From positions 254,125-318,124 of the forward strand of contig URMK01000001.1 of assembly GCA_900548905.1 (NCBI GenBank): a stretch of 64,000 nt of DNA. The letters are read 5' to 3'. The notes beneath the pieces were generated by a model. That model was not told the origin of the DNA, did no database searches, and saw only the letters and a program-made list of their open reading frames with translations. Below are positions 43,018 to 51,698 of the stretch, one piece after another. The position numbers and the translations under genes are program-made. The stretch's first letter is position 1. The number at the start of each line of letters is the position of its first letter. This DNA comes from an uncultured Lachnospiraceae bacterium. Its GTDB lineage: Bacteria > Bacillota > Clostridia > Lachnospirales > Lachnospiraceae.

Positions 43018-43055
43018 GGAAGCAAAGCATTCCAAGGAAGCATAGCATTCCTTAG
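43018..43055 (+). repeat. Dispersed 18-bp repeat, intergenic copy
   Basis: GGAAGCAAAGCATTCCAA followed by GGAAGCATAGCATTCCTT: two units with period 18, the same core as in the alpha-galactosidase and rimP genes. Confidence 0.8.
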
Positions 43056-43268
43056 CAGAAAAGTGGACAGACTGCCTGTAACGGCTTTGAAAATGTATTT
43101 TGCCGTCTGTACGCACCGTTTCGCGCAGATTTATTCCAAATCCGGACAGCACAGCCCTGCTGCGCACCCCCATTGGAAGCAAATCTGCCGCAAGGTGGGA
43201 TGCAAAGCGGCCAGAATACCATTTTCAAATATGTTTCAGGAGTAGAAACCGGGAAAGGATGTGTGGCC

Positions 43269-44228
43269 ATGACGTGTGAGGAAGATGTATTACGGATTTT
43301 TCCGGAAGAAATGCGGGGAAAATGGCGGAAAGCGGCAGGTTTGTCCGAACATCTCCAGGAAATAAGGCTGCGTGCGGATAAACCTGTGCTGCTTTATATA
43401 GACGGGAAGGAATATTATAAAGACAAAAACGGGGATATCGTGTGCCGCATGGAGCAGGCGGAGCTTATGGACAGAGTTGAACTGGAACAGCTGATATCCT
43501 ACACCTGCAATTATTCTATGTATGCCTTTGAAGAAGAAATAAGCCGCGGGTATCTGTCGCTGCCGGGAGGGCACCGTATGGGGCTTGCAGGGGAGGTCAT
43601 CCTTTCGGAAAAGGAGAAAATCAGGAATATCAAGCATATATCCTGCGTGAACATCCGGATTTCCCATGAAATCAAAGGTGCTGCCGATGAGGTGCTGCCC
43701 TTTCTTTACCAGGACGGAAGCTTTTTAAATACGCTTATCATATCGCCTCCGGGCTGCGGCAAGACAACGCTTCTGCGGGATATCGTAAGGCAGGTTTCCG
43801 ATGGAAATTCCTTCGGGGAAGGTGTTACGGTGGGAATTGTGGACGAGCGTTCCGAGATCGCCGGTTCTTTCCAGGGACGTGTCCAGAATGATGTGGGGAT
43901 GCGCACGGATGTCCTGGACAGCTGTCCGAAAGCGGAAGGTATGATGTTGTTGATCCGTTCCATGGCTCCCAAGGTGATCGGTGTGGACGAACTGGGGAGT
44001 GAAGAAGATATTGCGGCCTTGAAAAAAGCGCTTTGCTGCGGCTGTTCCCTATTGGCCACTATCCACGCCGAAACAGCGGCTGAGGCCGCCGGCCGTCTGT
44101 TTATGAGGCAGCTGGCGGGAGAAAAGGTATTTGAACGATATGTGGTACTTACCAGAAGGCTGGGAAAATGTGAAGTGTCCTCCGTTTTGGATAAAGAACA
44201 GAGGATTCTGGCAGGGAGGCTGCTATGA
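43269..44228 (+). CDS. spoIIIAA: Stage III sporulation protein AA, secretion-type ATPase
   Basis: AAA/secretion-superfamily ATPase thought to power the SpoIIIA-SpoIIQ channel between mother cell and forespore. Walker A is SPPGCGKTTLLRDI (around 163-176), with GIVDERSEIAG and GVDELGSEEDI after it. ATG 43269 gives 319 residues with GAAAGGA upstream; 32 extra codons upstream have no support. The stop overlaps spoIIIAB by four bases. Confidence 0.96.
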   Translation: MTCEEDVLRIFPEEMRGKWRKAAGLSEHLQEIRLRADKPVLLYIDGKEYYKDKNGDIVCRMEQAELMDRVELEQLISYTCNYSMYAFEEEISRGYLSLPGGHRMGLAGEVILSEKEKIRNIKHISCVNIRISHEIKGAADEVLPFLYQDGSFLNTLIISPPGCGKTTLLRDIVRQVSDGNSFGEGVTVGIVDERSEIAGSFQGRVQNDVGMRTDVLDSCPKAEGMMLLIRSMAPKVIGVDELGSEEDIAALKKALCCGCSLLATIHAETAAEAAGRLFMRQLAGEKVFERYVVLTRRLGKCEVSSVLDKEQRILAGRLL

Positions 44229-44743
44229 TGAAGCTTGCCGGCGCGCTGCTGCTGGTGTTGGGCTGCGCCGGATTCGGATGGTGTATGTGCAGGGATATGG
44301 AAAAACATATCGGCCAGCTGCATCTTTTGGCAAGAGCCTTTACCATGCTGGAAAGCGAAGTAGGCTATAGCAGGGCGACCCTGCCCGAGGGACTGACCCG
44401 TGTGGGGAACCGTCTGAAAGGCCGGCTGGGGGAATGCTTCGTGAATGTGGGGAAAAAGGCCCAGGGACCGGAAGGAATCACATTTGCGGCGGCCTGGGAG
44501 GAAGAGATGGCAGGCTTCCTGAAGGAAACCTGTCTGGATAAAAAGGAAGAGGAGCTGTTACTTTCCTTTCCCGGATTTACCGGTTTTGTGGACGGACAGA
44601 TGCAGCTGCTGTCCCTGGAACAGTTCGGGAAGGAAATAAGACGTGCGGAAGAAAAGGCGAGGAAAGAGACAGAAAGCCGTAGAAAAGCGGTTCTTTCCGT
44701 GAGTATGGCAGGAGGGCTGCTGATTGCTATCCTGCTGATATGA
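44225..44743 (+). CDS. spoIIIAB: Stage III sporulation protein AB
   Basis: Membrane protein resembling type II secretion F components. One N-terminal hydrophobic segment (about 3-18), a helical cytoplasmic part with FTMLESEVGYSRATLPEGL, and a C-terminal hydrophobic anchor (about 155-172). The 172 residues match the family. It overlaps spoIIIAA by ATGA and is followed 17 bases later by spoIIIAC. Confidence 0.94.
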   Translation: MMKLAGALLLVLGCAGFGWCMCRDMEKHIGQLHLLARAFTMLESEVGYSRATLPEGLTRVGNRLKGRLGECFVNVGKKAQGPEGITFAAAWEEEMAGFLKETCLDKKEEELLLSFPGFTGFVDGQMQLLSLEQFGKEIRRAEEKARKETESRRKAVLSVSMAGGLLIAILLI

Positions 44744-44760
44744 CTTTGAAGGAGAATGGA

Positions 44761-44955
44761 ATGGGAGTAAGTCTTATTTTTAAAATAGCGGCGGTAGGGA
44801 TCCTGGTCACTATCCTGAGCCAGATATTAAAGCACAGCGGCAGGGAAGAGCATGCGTTTCTCCTTTCCCTGGCGGGGCTGATACTGGTACTCACATGGGT
44901 GATCCCCTACATATACGATTTATTCACAACGATACAGAACCTGTTTCAGCTCTGA
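44761..44955 (+). CDS. spoIIIAC: Stage III sporulation protein AC
   Basis: Tiny two-helix membrane protein (64 residues) of the feeding channel. Conserved: IFKIAAVGILVTILSQILK then the second helix SLAGLILVLTWVIPYI. I chose ATG 44761, with AAGGAG upstream and the family-like start MGVSLIFKI; an ATG at 44740 overlapping spoIIIAB is possible. Confidence 0.93.
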   Translation: MGVSLIFKIAAVGILVTILSQILKHSGREEHAFLLSLAGLILVLTWVIPYIYDLFTTIQNLFQL

Positions 44956-44975
44956 CAGAAAGGAAGGGACAGGGA

Positions 44976-45362
44976 ATGGATATGGCAAAAATCGCGTTAC
45001 TTGGGATAACCGGCGTCCTGATCGGCCTGCAGTTTAAATCCGGAAAGCAGGAATACAGCGCTTATATCGGAATAGCCGTAGCATTGATAATCTTTTATTA
45101 TATCTGCCAGTATCTGACGCAGGTAAAGGACTCGGTACTGGCGCTGGGAGGTTTTTTGGAAGGGAGCGGAACCTATTTCGGTATTTTGTTCAAGGTGACC
45201 GGAATTACCTATCTCTGCCAGTTCTGCGCCGGACTTTGCAGGGATGCGGGATACCAGGCTATTGCAGCCCAGGTGGAACTGTTTGGTAAGGTAACGATAC
45301 TCCTGGCCGGCATGCCGGTGCTGTTGTCTTTGATTGATACGATAACGGGATTCATGAAGTAG
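44976..45362 (+). CDS. spoIIIAD: Stage III sporulation protein AD
   Basis: Membrane protein of 128 residues with three or four hydrophobic segments, homologous in part to SpoIIIAC. The start MDMAKIALLGITG at ATG 44976 follows an AAGGAAGGG region; ATG 44982 is also possible. The family size is about 130. It lies 20 bases after spoIIIAC. Confidence 0.93.
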   Translation: MDMAKIALLGITGVLIGLQFKSGKQEYSAYIGIAVALIIFYYICQYLTQVKDSVLALGGFLEGSGTYFGILFKVTGITYLCQFCAGLCRDAGYQAIAAQVELFGKVTILLAGMPVLLSLIDTITGFMK

Positions 45363-45373
45363 AGGGAAATAGG

Positions 45374-46432
45374 ATGGAATTGACATCGCTGGCCGGAGAA
45401 TTGAATCTGGAAGATCTGTCCCGCCAAATAGAACAGCTTTTCCCTGATTTCAGCATAGACTTTACTTCTTTTTTCGGACAGGTACTGGCTGGTAATATGG
45501 GAGAGGCATTCCGTGGTCTTACTGCCTCCATACGCAACGGAATCCTGGCGGAGATAAGCGGAATGAAAAACCTGATGCTCACGCTCCTTATTATCGGTGT
45601 GCTGTCCGCCCTGTTTACAGTTGTGATGCAGAGCTTTGACAATCATCAGATTGCGGATATCGCTCATTTTATTTCCTATCTGCTCATGCTGTTTGTGGTA
45701 CTCAGGACTTTTACACAGGCGGCTGATATCGCGGGAGTCCTGCTGCAGCGGATACTGCTGTTTGTCCGTCTGTTTGTCCCCACCTTTATGCTGGCTCTGG
45801 GGCTTTCCTCGGGAGCCGCCACCGCGGCGGGCTATTATCAGCTTATCCTGCTTCTGATCTATGGCGTGGAGCAGCTTCTAGTGACCATAGGTCTCCCTGC
45901 GGTGAATATTTATATGATGCTGGTGGTGATGAACGGCGTATGGGAAGAAGAAAAGCTCGGTATGCTTGTGGAACTTCTGCAGAAAGGCATAGGAGGATTC
46001 CTGAAGTTCATGCTTACCTGTATTACCGGTATCGGCCTACTCCAGTCCATGGTAACCCCGGTGCTGGAACAGCTGAAGCTGAATGTGGCAGGAAAGGCTT
46101 TATCGGCTATACCGGGGCTGGGAGGATTGGCGGAGGGGACCGCCCAGCTGCTGATTGGTTCCGCGGTACTGGTTAAGAACGGGCTGGGAGTTGCCGCATT
46201 TCTTCTTTTGCTGGGACTGTGCATGGTACCCTTTGCCAAGCTCCTTTTGTATGCGGGGATTTTAAAGCTGTGCGCGGCACTGCTGGGGATGACTGCGGAT
46301 AAACGGATAACCGGCTGTGTGAACAAAGCCGGCGACGGCCTGCTGCTTCTGTTACGCATCTGTTTTACCGCCTGCGCCTGCTTTTTGATTATGTTTGCCA
46401 TCATCACCTGTCTGGCAGGCAGGATGGGCTGA
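45374..46432 (+). CDS. spoIIIAE: Stage III sporulation protein AE
   Basis: Polytopic membrane component of the channel, 352 residues with about seven hydrophobic segments (starting near 56). Family features are LGLSSGAATAAGYYQLILLLIYGVE (split across a helix) and the Gly/Ala-rich GIGGFLKFMLTCITGIGLLQ. The Bacillus protein is about 400 residues with a cleavable signal peptide. Here the protein opens with a soluble amphipathic stretch and no signal peptide is visible. Confidence 0.93.
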   Translation: MELTSLAGELNLEDLSRQIEQLFPDFSIDFTSFFGQVLAGNMGEAFRGLTASIRNGILAEISGMKNLMLTLLIIGVLSALFTVVMQSFDNHQIADIAHFISYLLMLFVVLRTFTQAADIAGVLLQRILLFVRLFVPTFMLALGLSSGAATAAGYYQLILLLIYGVEQLLVTIGLPAVNIYMMLVVMNGVWEEEKLGMLVELLQKGIGGFLKFMLTCITGIGLLQSMVTPVLEQLKLNVAGKALSAIPGLGGLAEGTAQLLIGSAVLVKNGLGVAAFLLLLGLCMVPFAKLLLYAGILKLCAALLGMTADKRITGCVNKAGDGLLLLLRICFTACACFLIMFAIITCLAGRMG

Positions 46433-46489
46433 TGCCGCTGCTTTTCCGGAGGGGCGGACAGGAAAACAGCAGGAAAAGAAAGGAGGAGT

Positions 46490-47068
46490 ATGGGAGACCA
46501 GTTTCTGGATCTGTTAAAAAAAGTAACTGTGTTCATGCTGGCCGGACAGATAATTGTACATTTTCTGCCGTCCGGAGGATATGAAAAATATGTAAAGATG
46601 ATGATCAGTATCATGGTCCTGTCCCAAATCGTGCTCCCGGTTCTTTCTTTAGGGAAATTCGATGCAGCCGGCGCTTATGACAGTGCCATGGAGAAGTATG
46701 AACAGGAAATTGAAAGGATTGGAAAACAGGTGGAGGAAAGCGATTTGGAGGGCAGGGATTATCAGGAAGAGGCACTGGACATGACGGCCCGCCAGAAGCT
46801 GGAGCCATGCCTGGCGGAATATGGTTTGTCCCTGCTATCCGTAGCCGTACCGGAAGAGGGAAAGCTCCGGGTGGAAATAGCCGAAGAAAACAGTGGCCGC
46901 AGAACAATAAATATAGAAAAAATAGCGGTTGTCCCAATGGGGGAGGAGGAAGGAACGAATGCTGACAGCGACAAAAGGACGGCGGAAGAGCAAAGGCAGA
47001 TAAAAACAGCGTTTGCCGGCGCTCTTGGCATGGAAATGGAAAATCTGGAGGTGATATGGAATGGGTGA
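46490..47068 (+). CDS. spoIIIAF: Stage III sporulation protein AF
   Basis: Ring-forming channel component: two N-terminal transmembrane helices (about 10-27 and 37-54, with the family-typical GGYEKYVKMMISIMVLSQI), a helical linker, and a C-terminal soluble ring-building domain. 192 residues. GGAGG precedes the ATG. Overlaps spoIIIAG by eight bases. Confidence 0.93.
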   Translation: MGDQFLDLLKKVTVFMLAGQIIVHFLPSGGYEKYVKMMISIMVLSQIVLPVLSLGKFDAAGAYDSAMEKYEQEIERIGKQVEESDLEGRDYQEEALDMTARQKLEPCLAEYGLSLLSVAVPEEGKLRVEIAEENSGRRTINIEKIAVVPMGEEEGTNADSDKRTAEEQRQIKTAFAGALGMEMENLEVIWNG

Positions 47069-47654
47069 TCGCCTGGCATCCTGGAAGAAAAAGCTGACGA
47101 AAGAAAATATGGCAATCCTTGCGCTTTTGGGAATCCTGTTGATGGTGATTGCCCTGCCTGTAAAAAAAACAGATAATGCAGATGAGGAGACCGGATTATC
47201 GGACATGGGGAGCAGTACGGTAAAGATATCGGAAACGGAAGAAATCGGGAATGACGGCAGCTATGCACAGCAGGTGGAGGACCGTCTGGAGTCCCTGCTT
47301 TCCAGCATGGATGGTGTGGGAAGCGTCAAGGTTATGGTGACCTTATCCTCTTCCACGGAACAGGTGGTGGAAAAAGACATTCCCTCCAGCATGGATACGA
47401 CCAAAGAAACGGACAGCACGGGCGGTAGCAGGGATGTGGTGAATTCCAAACAGGAAGAAACCACTGTATATGTGACCGACCAGGCCGGGAATAAAACACC
47501 CTATATCAGCAAAACACTGGAGCCTGCCATAGAAGGGGTTACCGTGGTCGCCCAGGGCGGCGGAAACGCCATTATACAGAAAAATATTACGGAAGTGATT
47601 CAGGCATTATTTGGGGTAGAGGCACATAAGATTAAAGTAGTTAAGATGAAATAG
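47061..47654 (+). CDS. spoIIIAG: Stage III sporulation protein AG
   Basis: Forms the large intermembrane ring of the feeding channel in Bacillus. One transmembrane segment (about 17-33), a Ser/Thr-rich linker, and the ring domain with QVEDRLESLLSSMDGVGSV and ending LEPAIEGVTVVAQGGGNA. 197 residues. It starts inside the end of spoIIIAF. Confidence 0.94.
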   Translation: MGDRLASWKKKLTKENMAILALLGILLMVIALPVKKTDNADEETGLSDMGSSTVKISETEEIGNDGSYAQQVEDRLESLLSSMDGVGSVKVMVTLSSSTEQVVEKDIPSSMDTTKETDSTGGSRDVVNSKQEETTVYVTDQAGNKTPYISKTLEPAIEGVTVVAQGGGNAIIQKNITEVIQALFGVEAHKIKVVKMK

Positions 47655-47675
47655 CAGAAAGCAGAGGGAACAGGA

Positions 47676-48431
47676 GTGAAGAATGTGTTGAAACGCAACC
47701 AGATAATGATTACAGCACTGGCAATTATGATTGCGGTGGCAGGGTACCTGAATTTTGCAGGAACCAAGGCAGGAGAAGAACAGCTTACAAGCGCGGATGC
47801 CGGAAACGCAGAAGAGGATATGACTGCTTTGCTTGATTTGTCTGAGGAGGACGTGGTGTCGGATATTGACAGTATGGATTCCGATCAGGACGGCGTGGCA
47901 GCGGCGGATTACCTTGACGCCCAAATGTCGGCTGATGCCCAGGTACAGGCGGACAGCGCGCAGGTAGCGGTGGTGACGGAAAATATGGATGAAGCGAGTG
48001 CGGAACAGGTGGCGGAGGATGCGGACGTACAGAGCGGGGAAGTCCCCGGAGAAGCCGTATTTACCAGTTCCACCGGAGTAACCTCCTTAGCGGGAGCCAA
48101 GCTGCAGAAGGAACAGACAAGGGCAAAAAATAAAGAAACCCTTCTGGACATTATAAACAATGCAAACATCAGCGAAGAACAGAAGCAGGATGCCATCAAC
48201 GGCATGATCGCACTTACCGATATGGCAGAAAAAGAAACTGCCGCAGAAATTCTCCTGGAAGCCAAAGGCTTCAGCGATGTGGTGGTAAGCATCAGCGGTT
48301 CCGGTGTGGATGTGGTGGTCAACGCTCCCAGCCTTACCGATGCCCAGAGAGCCCAGATTGAAGACATCGTAACAAGAAAAACAGGGATTTCCCCGGAAAA
48401 CATAATAATCAGCCCCATTACCGGGAATTAA
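47676..48431 (+). CDS. spoIIIAH: Stage III sporulation protein AH
   Basis: Mother-cell partner of forespore SpoIIQ. A transmembrane helix (about 9-25) precedes a long acidic Ala/Asp/Glu-rich linker (about 35-130) and a C-terminal YscJ/FliF-like domain with KGFSDVVVSISGSGVDVVV. 251 residues, longer than the Bacillus protein because of the linker. The start is GTG 47676 with GAGGGA upstream; TTG 47688 is an alternative. Last gene of the operon. Confidence 0.92.
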   Translation: MKNVLKRNQIMITALAIMIAVAGYLNFAGTKAGEEQLTSADAGNAEEDMTALLDLSEEDVVSDIDSMDSDQDGVAAADYLDAQMSADAQVQADSAQVAVVTENMDEASAEQVAEDADVQSGEVPGEAVFTSSTGVTSLAGAKLQKEQTRAKNKETLLDIINNANISEEQKQDAINGMIALTDMAEKETAAEILLEAKGFSDVVVSISGSGVDVVVNAPSLTDAQRAQIEDIVTRKTGISPENIIISPITGN

Positions 48432-48565
48432 TAAATAGGAAAAACATAACTGCCCAGTCCCTTCACAGTTACAGCCAATATCCATCCTAAATCGCCTTCG
48501 GCGATGGATTTTGGACAGACAAGAAAATACATCAAGTAAATAGTGTACAAAAGAAGGATTTGTGG
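48432..48565. other. Spacer after spoIIIAH
   Basis: No gene. It contains the weak terminator listed next and leads to the deoB promoter. Confidence 0.5.
48484..48513 (+). terminator. Possible terminator after spoIIIAH
   Basis: ATCGCC, loop TTC, GGCGAT, with outer ATCC/GGAT pairs, followed by TTTTGG. Short stem and weak T tract. Confidence 0.45.
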
Positions 48566-48571
48566 TATAAT
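48566..48571 (+). promoter_or_regulatory. Extended -10 promoter for deoB
   Basis: TGGTATAAT (TG then TATAAT at 48566-48571) without a recognisable -35. Predicted start near 48578, immediately before the structured leader. Confidence 0.55.
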
Positions 48572-48580
48572 CTTCGAACA

Positions 48581-48699
48581 GGGCAGAACCAGATGGGAAA
48601 ACAGAAAAGGCTGGACTGCTTGCAGAACCGGCATTTTCTGTTTTCCCATCTGGCGAGCGAAGCGACCCAGAGGACACTTGTGTTCTCTGGGTTCTGCCC
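48581..48699 (+). ncRNA. Three-helix structured element in the deoB leader
   Basis: P1 pairs 48581-48590 with 48690-48699 (10 bp, no mismatch). P2 pairs 48589-48608 with 48634-48653 (20 bp, no mismatch) around a 25-base loop. P3 pairs 48666-48677 with 48680-48691 (11 Watson-Crick pairs and one G-T). P1 and P3, and P1 and P2, each share two bases, so the ends compete slightly. A 12-base purine-rich strand joins P2 and P3. No known riboswitch class is recognised; a palindromic repeat element is the alternative. Confidence 0.6.
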
Positions 48700-48804
48700 G
48701 TCCGCAGCCAAATCCCCGCCCTTCATGCTGCTTTACAAATCCTGCATGATTCCCCATAAATCAGATACCCCGCAGCCTGCGGGAAGGAAAGGAGCCCCCA
48801 ACCC

Positions 48805-49962
48805 ATGAAACGAATTTTTCTCATCGTCCTGGACAGTGTAGGTATCGGTGCCCAACCGGATGCCCCTGCATACGGCGATGCCGGTACCAATACCTTGAAA
48901 AGCGCATCCGCCAGTTCCTTTTTCCATATGCCCAATATGGAAAAACTGGGACTCTTTAATATAGAAGGAATCGATTACCATACTTCCTGTGAAACGCCTA
49001 TGGCAACGGTAGCCCGTATGCAGGAAGCCTCCAAAGGCAAGGATACCACAATCGGCCACTGGGAAATTTCCGGTATTTATTCCGGCCGGCCCCTTCCCAC
49101 CTACCCTGACGGCTTCCCCGCTGAAGTACTGGATGAGTTCACCCGCCTCACCGGCCGCGGTGTCCTCTGCAACAAGCCTTATTCCGGAACGGATGTTATC
49201 CGGGACTATGGGGAGGAACACGTCAAAACCGGTGACCTCATCGTATATACCTCAGCTGACAGCGTTTTTCAGATTGCTGCCCATGAGGATATTGTTCCGA
49301 CGGAAACTTTATATGAATACTGCAGGATCGCCCGTAATATACTCACAGGCAGCCACGGTGTCGGCCGTGTTATTGCCCGGCCGTTTACCGGGACTGACGG
49401 AAATTATACCAGAACCTCCGGACGTCATGATTTTTCTATTGAGCCGCCATCCGTCAATATGCTGGACCAATTGAAGGAAAACGGATACGCGGTAATCGGT
49501 GTGGGAAAGATACACGATATTTTTGCGGGCAGAGGACTTACCGAATTTACCTATACCCAGGGAAACGAAGACGGTATCAACAAGACACTGGAATTTATGG
49601 ATAAAGAGTTCCGGGGCCTCTGTTTTATTAATCTTGTGGACTATGATATGCTTTATGGGCACAGGAACGATATTGACGGCTATGCCAAAGCGCTGACCTA
49701 CTTTGACAGCCGCCTGCCGGAGCTTCTTGCCCGGATGGGGGAAGAGGATCTTCTCATGATCACGGCGGATCACGGCTGCGATCCCGGCTATACCGTTTCC
49801 ACCGACCATTCCAGGGAATACACCCCATTCCTGCTTTACGGCAAAAATATTTCTCCAGCTAATCTGGGTACCAGGGATACCTTTGCCGATATAGGGGCTA
49901 CCGTGCTGGATTATTTTGGAATCTCCCCGCAGTTTCAAGGGAAAAGTATGCTTTCCCGTTAA
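48805..49962 (+). CDS. deoB: Phosphopentomutase
   Basis: Interconverts (deoxy)ribose 1- and 5-phosphates in nucleoside salvage, cytosolic, with two manganese ions. Alkaline-phosphatase superfamily motifs: DSVGIGAQPDAPAYGDAGTN at the N-terminus, TTIGHWEISG around the phosphorylated Thr, and ITADHGCDPGY plus STDHSREY near the end. The 385 residues are standard. GGAAAGGAG precedes the ATG, next to a CCCGCA/TGCGGG hairpin (48771-48785). It is not beside nucleoside phosphorylases here. Confidence 0.97.
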   Translation: MKRIFLIVLDSVGIGAQPDAPAYGDAGTNTLKSASASSFFHMPNMEKLGLFNIEGIDYHTSCETPMATVARMQEASKGKDTTIGHWEISGIYSGRPLPTYPDGFPAEVLDEFTRLTGRGVLCNKPYSGTDVIRDYGEEHVKTGDLIVYTSADSVFQIAAHEDIVPTETLYEYCRIARNILTGSHGVGRVIARPFTGTDGNYTRTSGRHDFSIEPPSVNMLDQLKENGYAVIGVGKIHDIFAGRGLTEFTYTQGNEDGINKTLEFMDKEFRGLCFINLVDYDMLYGHRNDIDGYAKALTYFDSRLPELLARMGEEDLLMITADHGCDPGYTVSTDHSREYTPFLLYGKNISPANLGTRDTFADIGATVLDYFGISPQFQGKSMLSR

Positions 49963-50068
49963 TCACCATATATCGGAGCCTGTCTGCGGTTCTGAAAAAA
50001 TATGCGGACAAAGTGATGCCCTGCCGGGTTTGCGCCCGGATTAACATGAACAACCGGAGGAAAGAAAA

Positions 50069-51664
50069 GTGAGTAACCTGACTCAGGAAATTAACAGAAG
50101 AAGGACCTTTGCCATTATATCCCATCCCGATGCGGGAAAAACAACCCTGACCGAAAAGTTCCTGCTGTACGGAGGTGCCATTAACCTGGCGGGAAGCGTA
50201 AAAGGAAAGGCTACGGCCAGACATGCCGTTTCCGACTGGATGGAAATAGAAAAGGAAAGAGGTATTTCCGTCACCTCTTCCGTACTGCAGTTTGAATATG
50301 ACGGATACTGCATTAATATCCTGGATACCCCGGGACATCAGGATTTCTCTGAGGATACCTACAGAACCCTGATGGCGGCGGATTCCGCGGTCATGGTCAT
50401 TGACGGATCTAAGGGTGTGGAGGCGCAGACCAGAAAGCTGTTTAAGGTCTGCGTGATGCGTAAAATCCCCATATTCACATTCATCAACAAAATGGATAGG
50501 GATGCTAATGATACCTTCGACCTTCTGGATGAGATCGAAAAGGAGCTGGGAATAGCCACCTGCCCTAAAAACTGGCCCATCGGATCCGGTAAAGGATTCA
50601 AAGGAATATATGATCGGGATAAGCGATGTGTGATCATCTATTCCGATACGGAAAAGGGGACGAAGGAAGGGGAAACTATTGAAATTCCCGTGGATGATGA
50701 AGCGCGCCTTTGTGAATATATCGGTCGTGAAGCGTTGGACAAGCTGCTGGAAGAAATAGAACTGCTGGATGGTGCAAGTGCTGAATTCGATTTGGAGGAA
50801 GTTCGCAGGGGCGACCTGACCCCCGTATTCTTCGGATCCGCGCTCACAAACTTCGGTGTGGAAATATTCCTGCAGCACTTTCTGGAGATGACGACAACCC
50901 CTCTTCCCAGGAAAGCGGATGCCGGTCTTGTGGACCCGGCAGAAAATAATTTTTCCGCCTTTGTCTTTAAAATCCAGGCAAATATGAATAAAGCGCACAG
51001 AGACAGAATTGCCTTCATGCGTATCTGTTCCGGTAAATTCGAGGCCAGTATGGAAGTCAAGCATGTACAGGGCGGCAAGATCATGCGCCTTTCCCAGCCC
51101 CAGCAGATTATGGCAAGTGAACGAAAGATTCTGGAGGAAGCCTATGCAGGGGATATTATCGGCGTATTCGATCCCGGCGTTTTTTCCATCGGGGATACGT
51201 TATGTATGCCGAAAGAGGATTTCACCTATGAAGGAATCCCTACTTTTGCCCCGGAGCATTTCGCAAGGGTGCGCCAGGTAGATACCATGAAACGGAAGCA
51301 GTTTGTCAAGGGAATCACCCAGATCGCCCAGGAAGGTGCTATCCAGATTTTCCAGGAATACAATACCGGTATGGAAGAGATTATTGTGGGAGTCGTAGGT
51401 GTTCTTCAGTTTGATGTGCTGAAATACCGTCTCAATAACGAATATAACGTGGAAATCCGTCTGGAACCCCTTCCTTATGAATATATCCGATGGATAGAAA
51501 ATAAAGAAGAGTTCGATTTGGACAAGCTTACAGGAACCTCCGACATGAAGAAGGTAAAGGATATGAGAGGAAATCCTCTTTTACTTTTCGTAAACGAATG
51601 GAGTGTGGGCATGACCGTCGACAGGAACAAAGGGCTTATCTTAACCGAGTTCAGCCGGGATTAA
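50069..51664 (+). CDS. prfC: Peptide chain release factor 3
   Basis: GTPase that recycles release factors 1 and 2. G domain: SHPDAGKTTLTEK, DTPGHQDFSEDTYRTL and NKMDRD, followed by EF-G-like domain II and the RF3 C-terminal domain. 531 residues. The start is GTG with GGAGGAAAG upstream. A short CCGGG/CCCGG hairpin lies about 35 bases before it. Confidence 0.96.
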   Translation: MSNLTQEINRRRTFAIISHPDAGKTTLTEKFLLYGGAINLAGSVKGKATARHAVSDWMEIEKERGISVTSSVLQFEYDGYCINILDTPGHQDFSEDTYRTLMAADSAVMVIDGSKGVEAQTRKLFKVCVMRKIPIFTFINKMDRDANDTFDLLDEIEKELGIATCPKNWPIGSGKGFKGIYDRDKRCVIIYSDTEKGTKEGETIEIPVDDEARLCEYIGREALDKLLEEIELLDGASAEFDLEEVRRGDLTPVFFGSALTNFGVEIFLQHFLEMTTTPLPRKADAGLVDPAENNFSAFVFKIQANMNKAHRDRIAFMRICSGKFEASMEVKHVQGGKIMRLSQPQQIMASERKILEEAYAGDIIGVFDPGVFSIGDTLCMPKEDFTYEGIPTFAPEHFARVRQVDTMKRKQFVKGITQIAQEGAIQIFQEYNTGMEEIIVGVVGVLQFDVLKYRLNNEYNVEIRLEPLPYEYIRWIENKEEFDLDKLTGTSDMKKVKDMRGNPLLLFVNEWSVGMTVDRNKGLILTEFSRD

Positions 51665-51698
51665 AGTCAACAGCCGCAATGGACAGGAGTCATGCAAC

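Larger units (their letters stand above)
42970..43268. other. Region between pnp terminator and spoIIIAA
   Basis: No gene. It holds a candidate sporulation promoter (42982-43011), a copy of the dispersed 18-bp repeat (43018-43055) and a loose ACAGAC/GTCTGT inverted repeat. Open frames here have no ribosome binding sites. Confidence 0.5.

Noticed and set aside
42970..43245. Open frame between the pnp terminator and spoIIIAA
   Set aside because: Runs through the dispersed repeat and a candidate promoter without a start signal.
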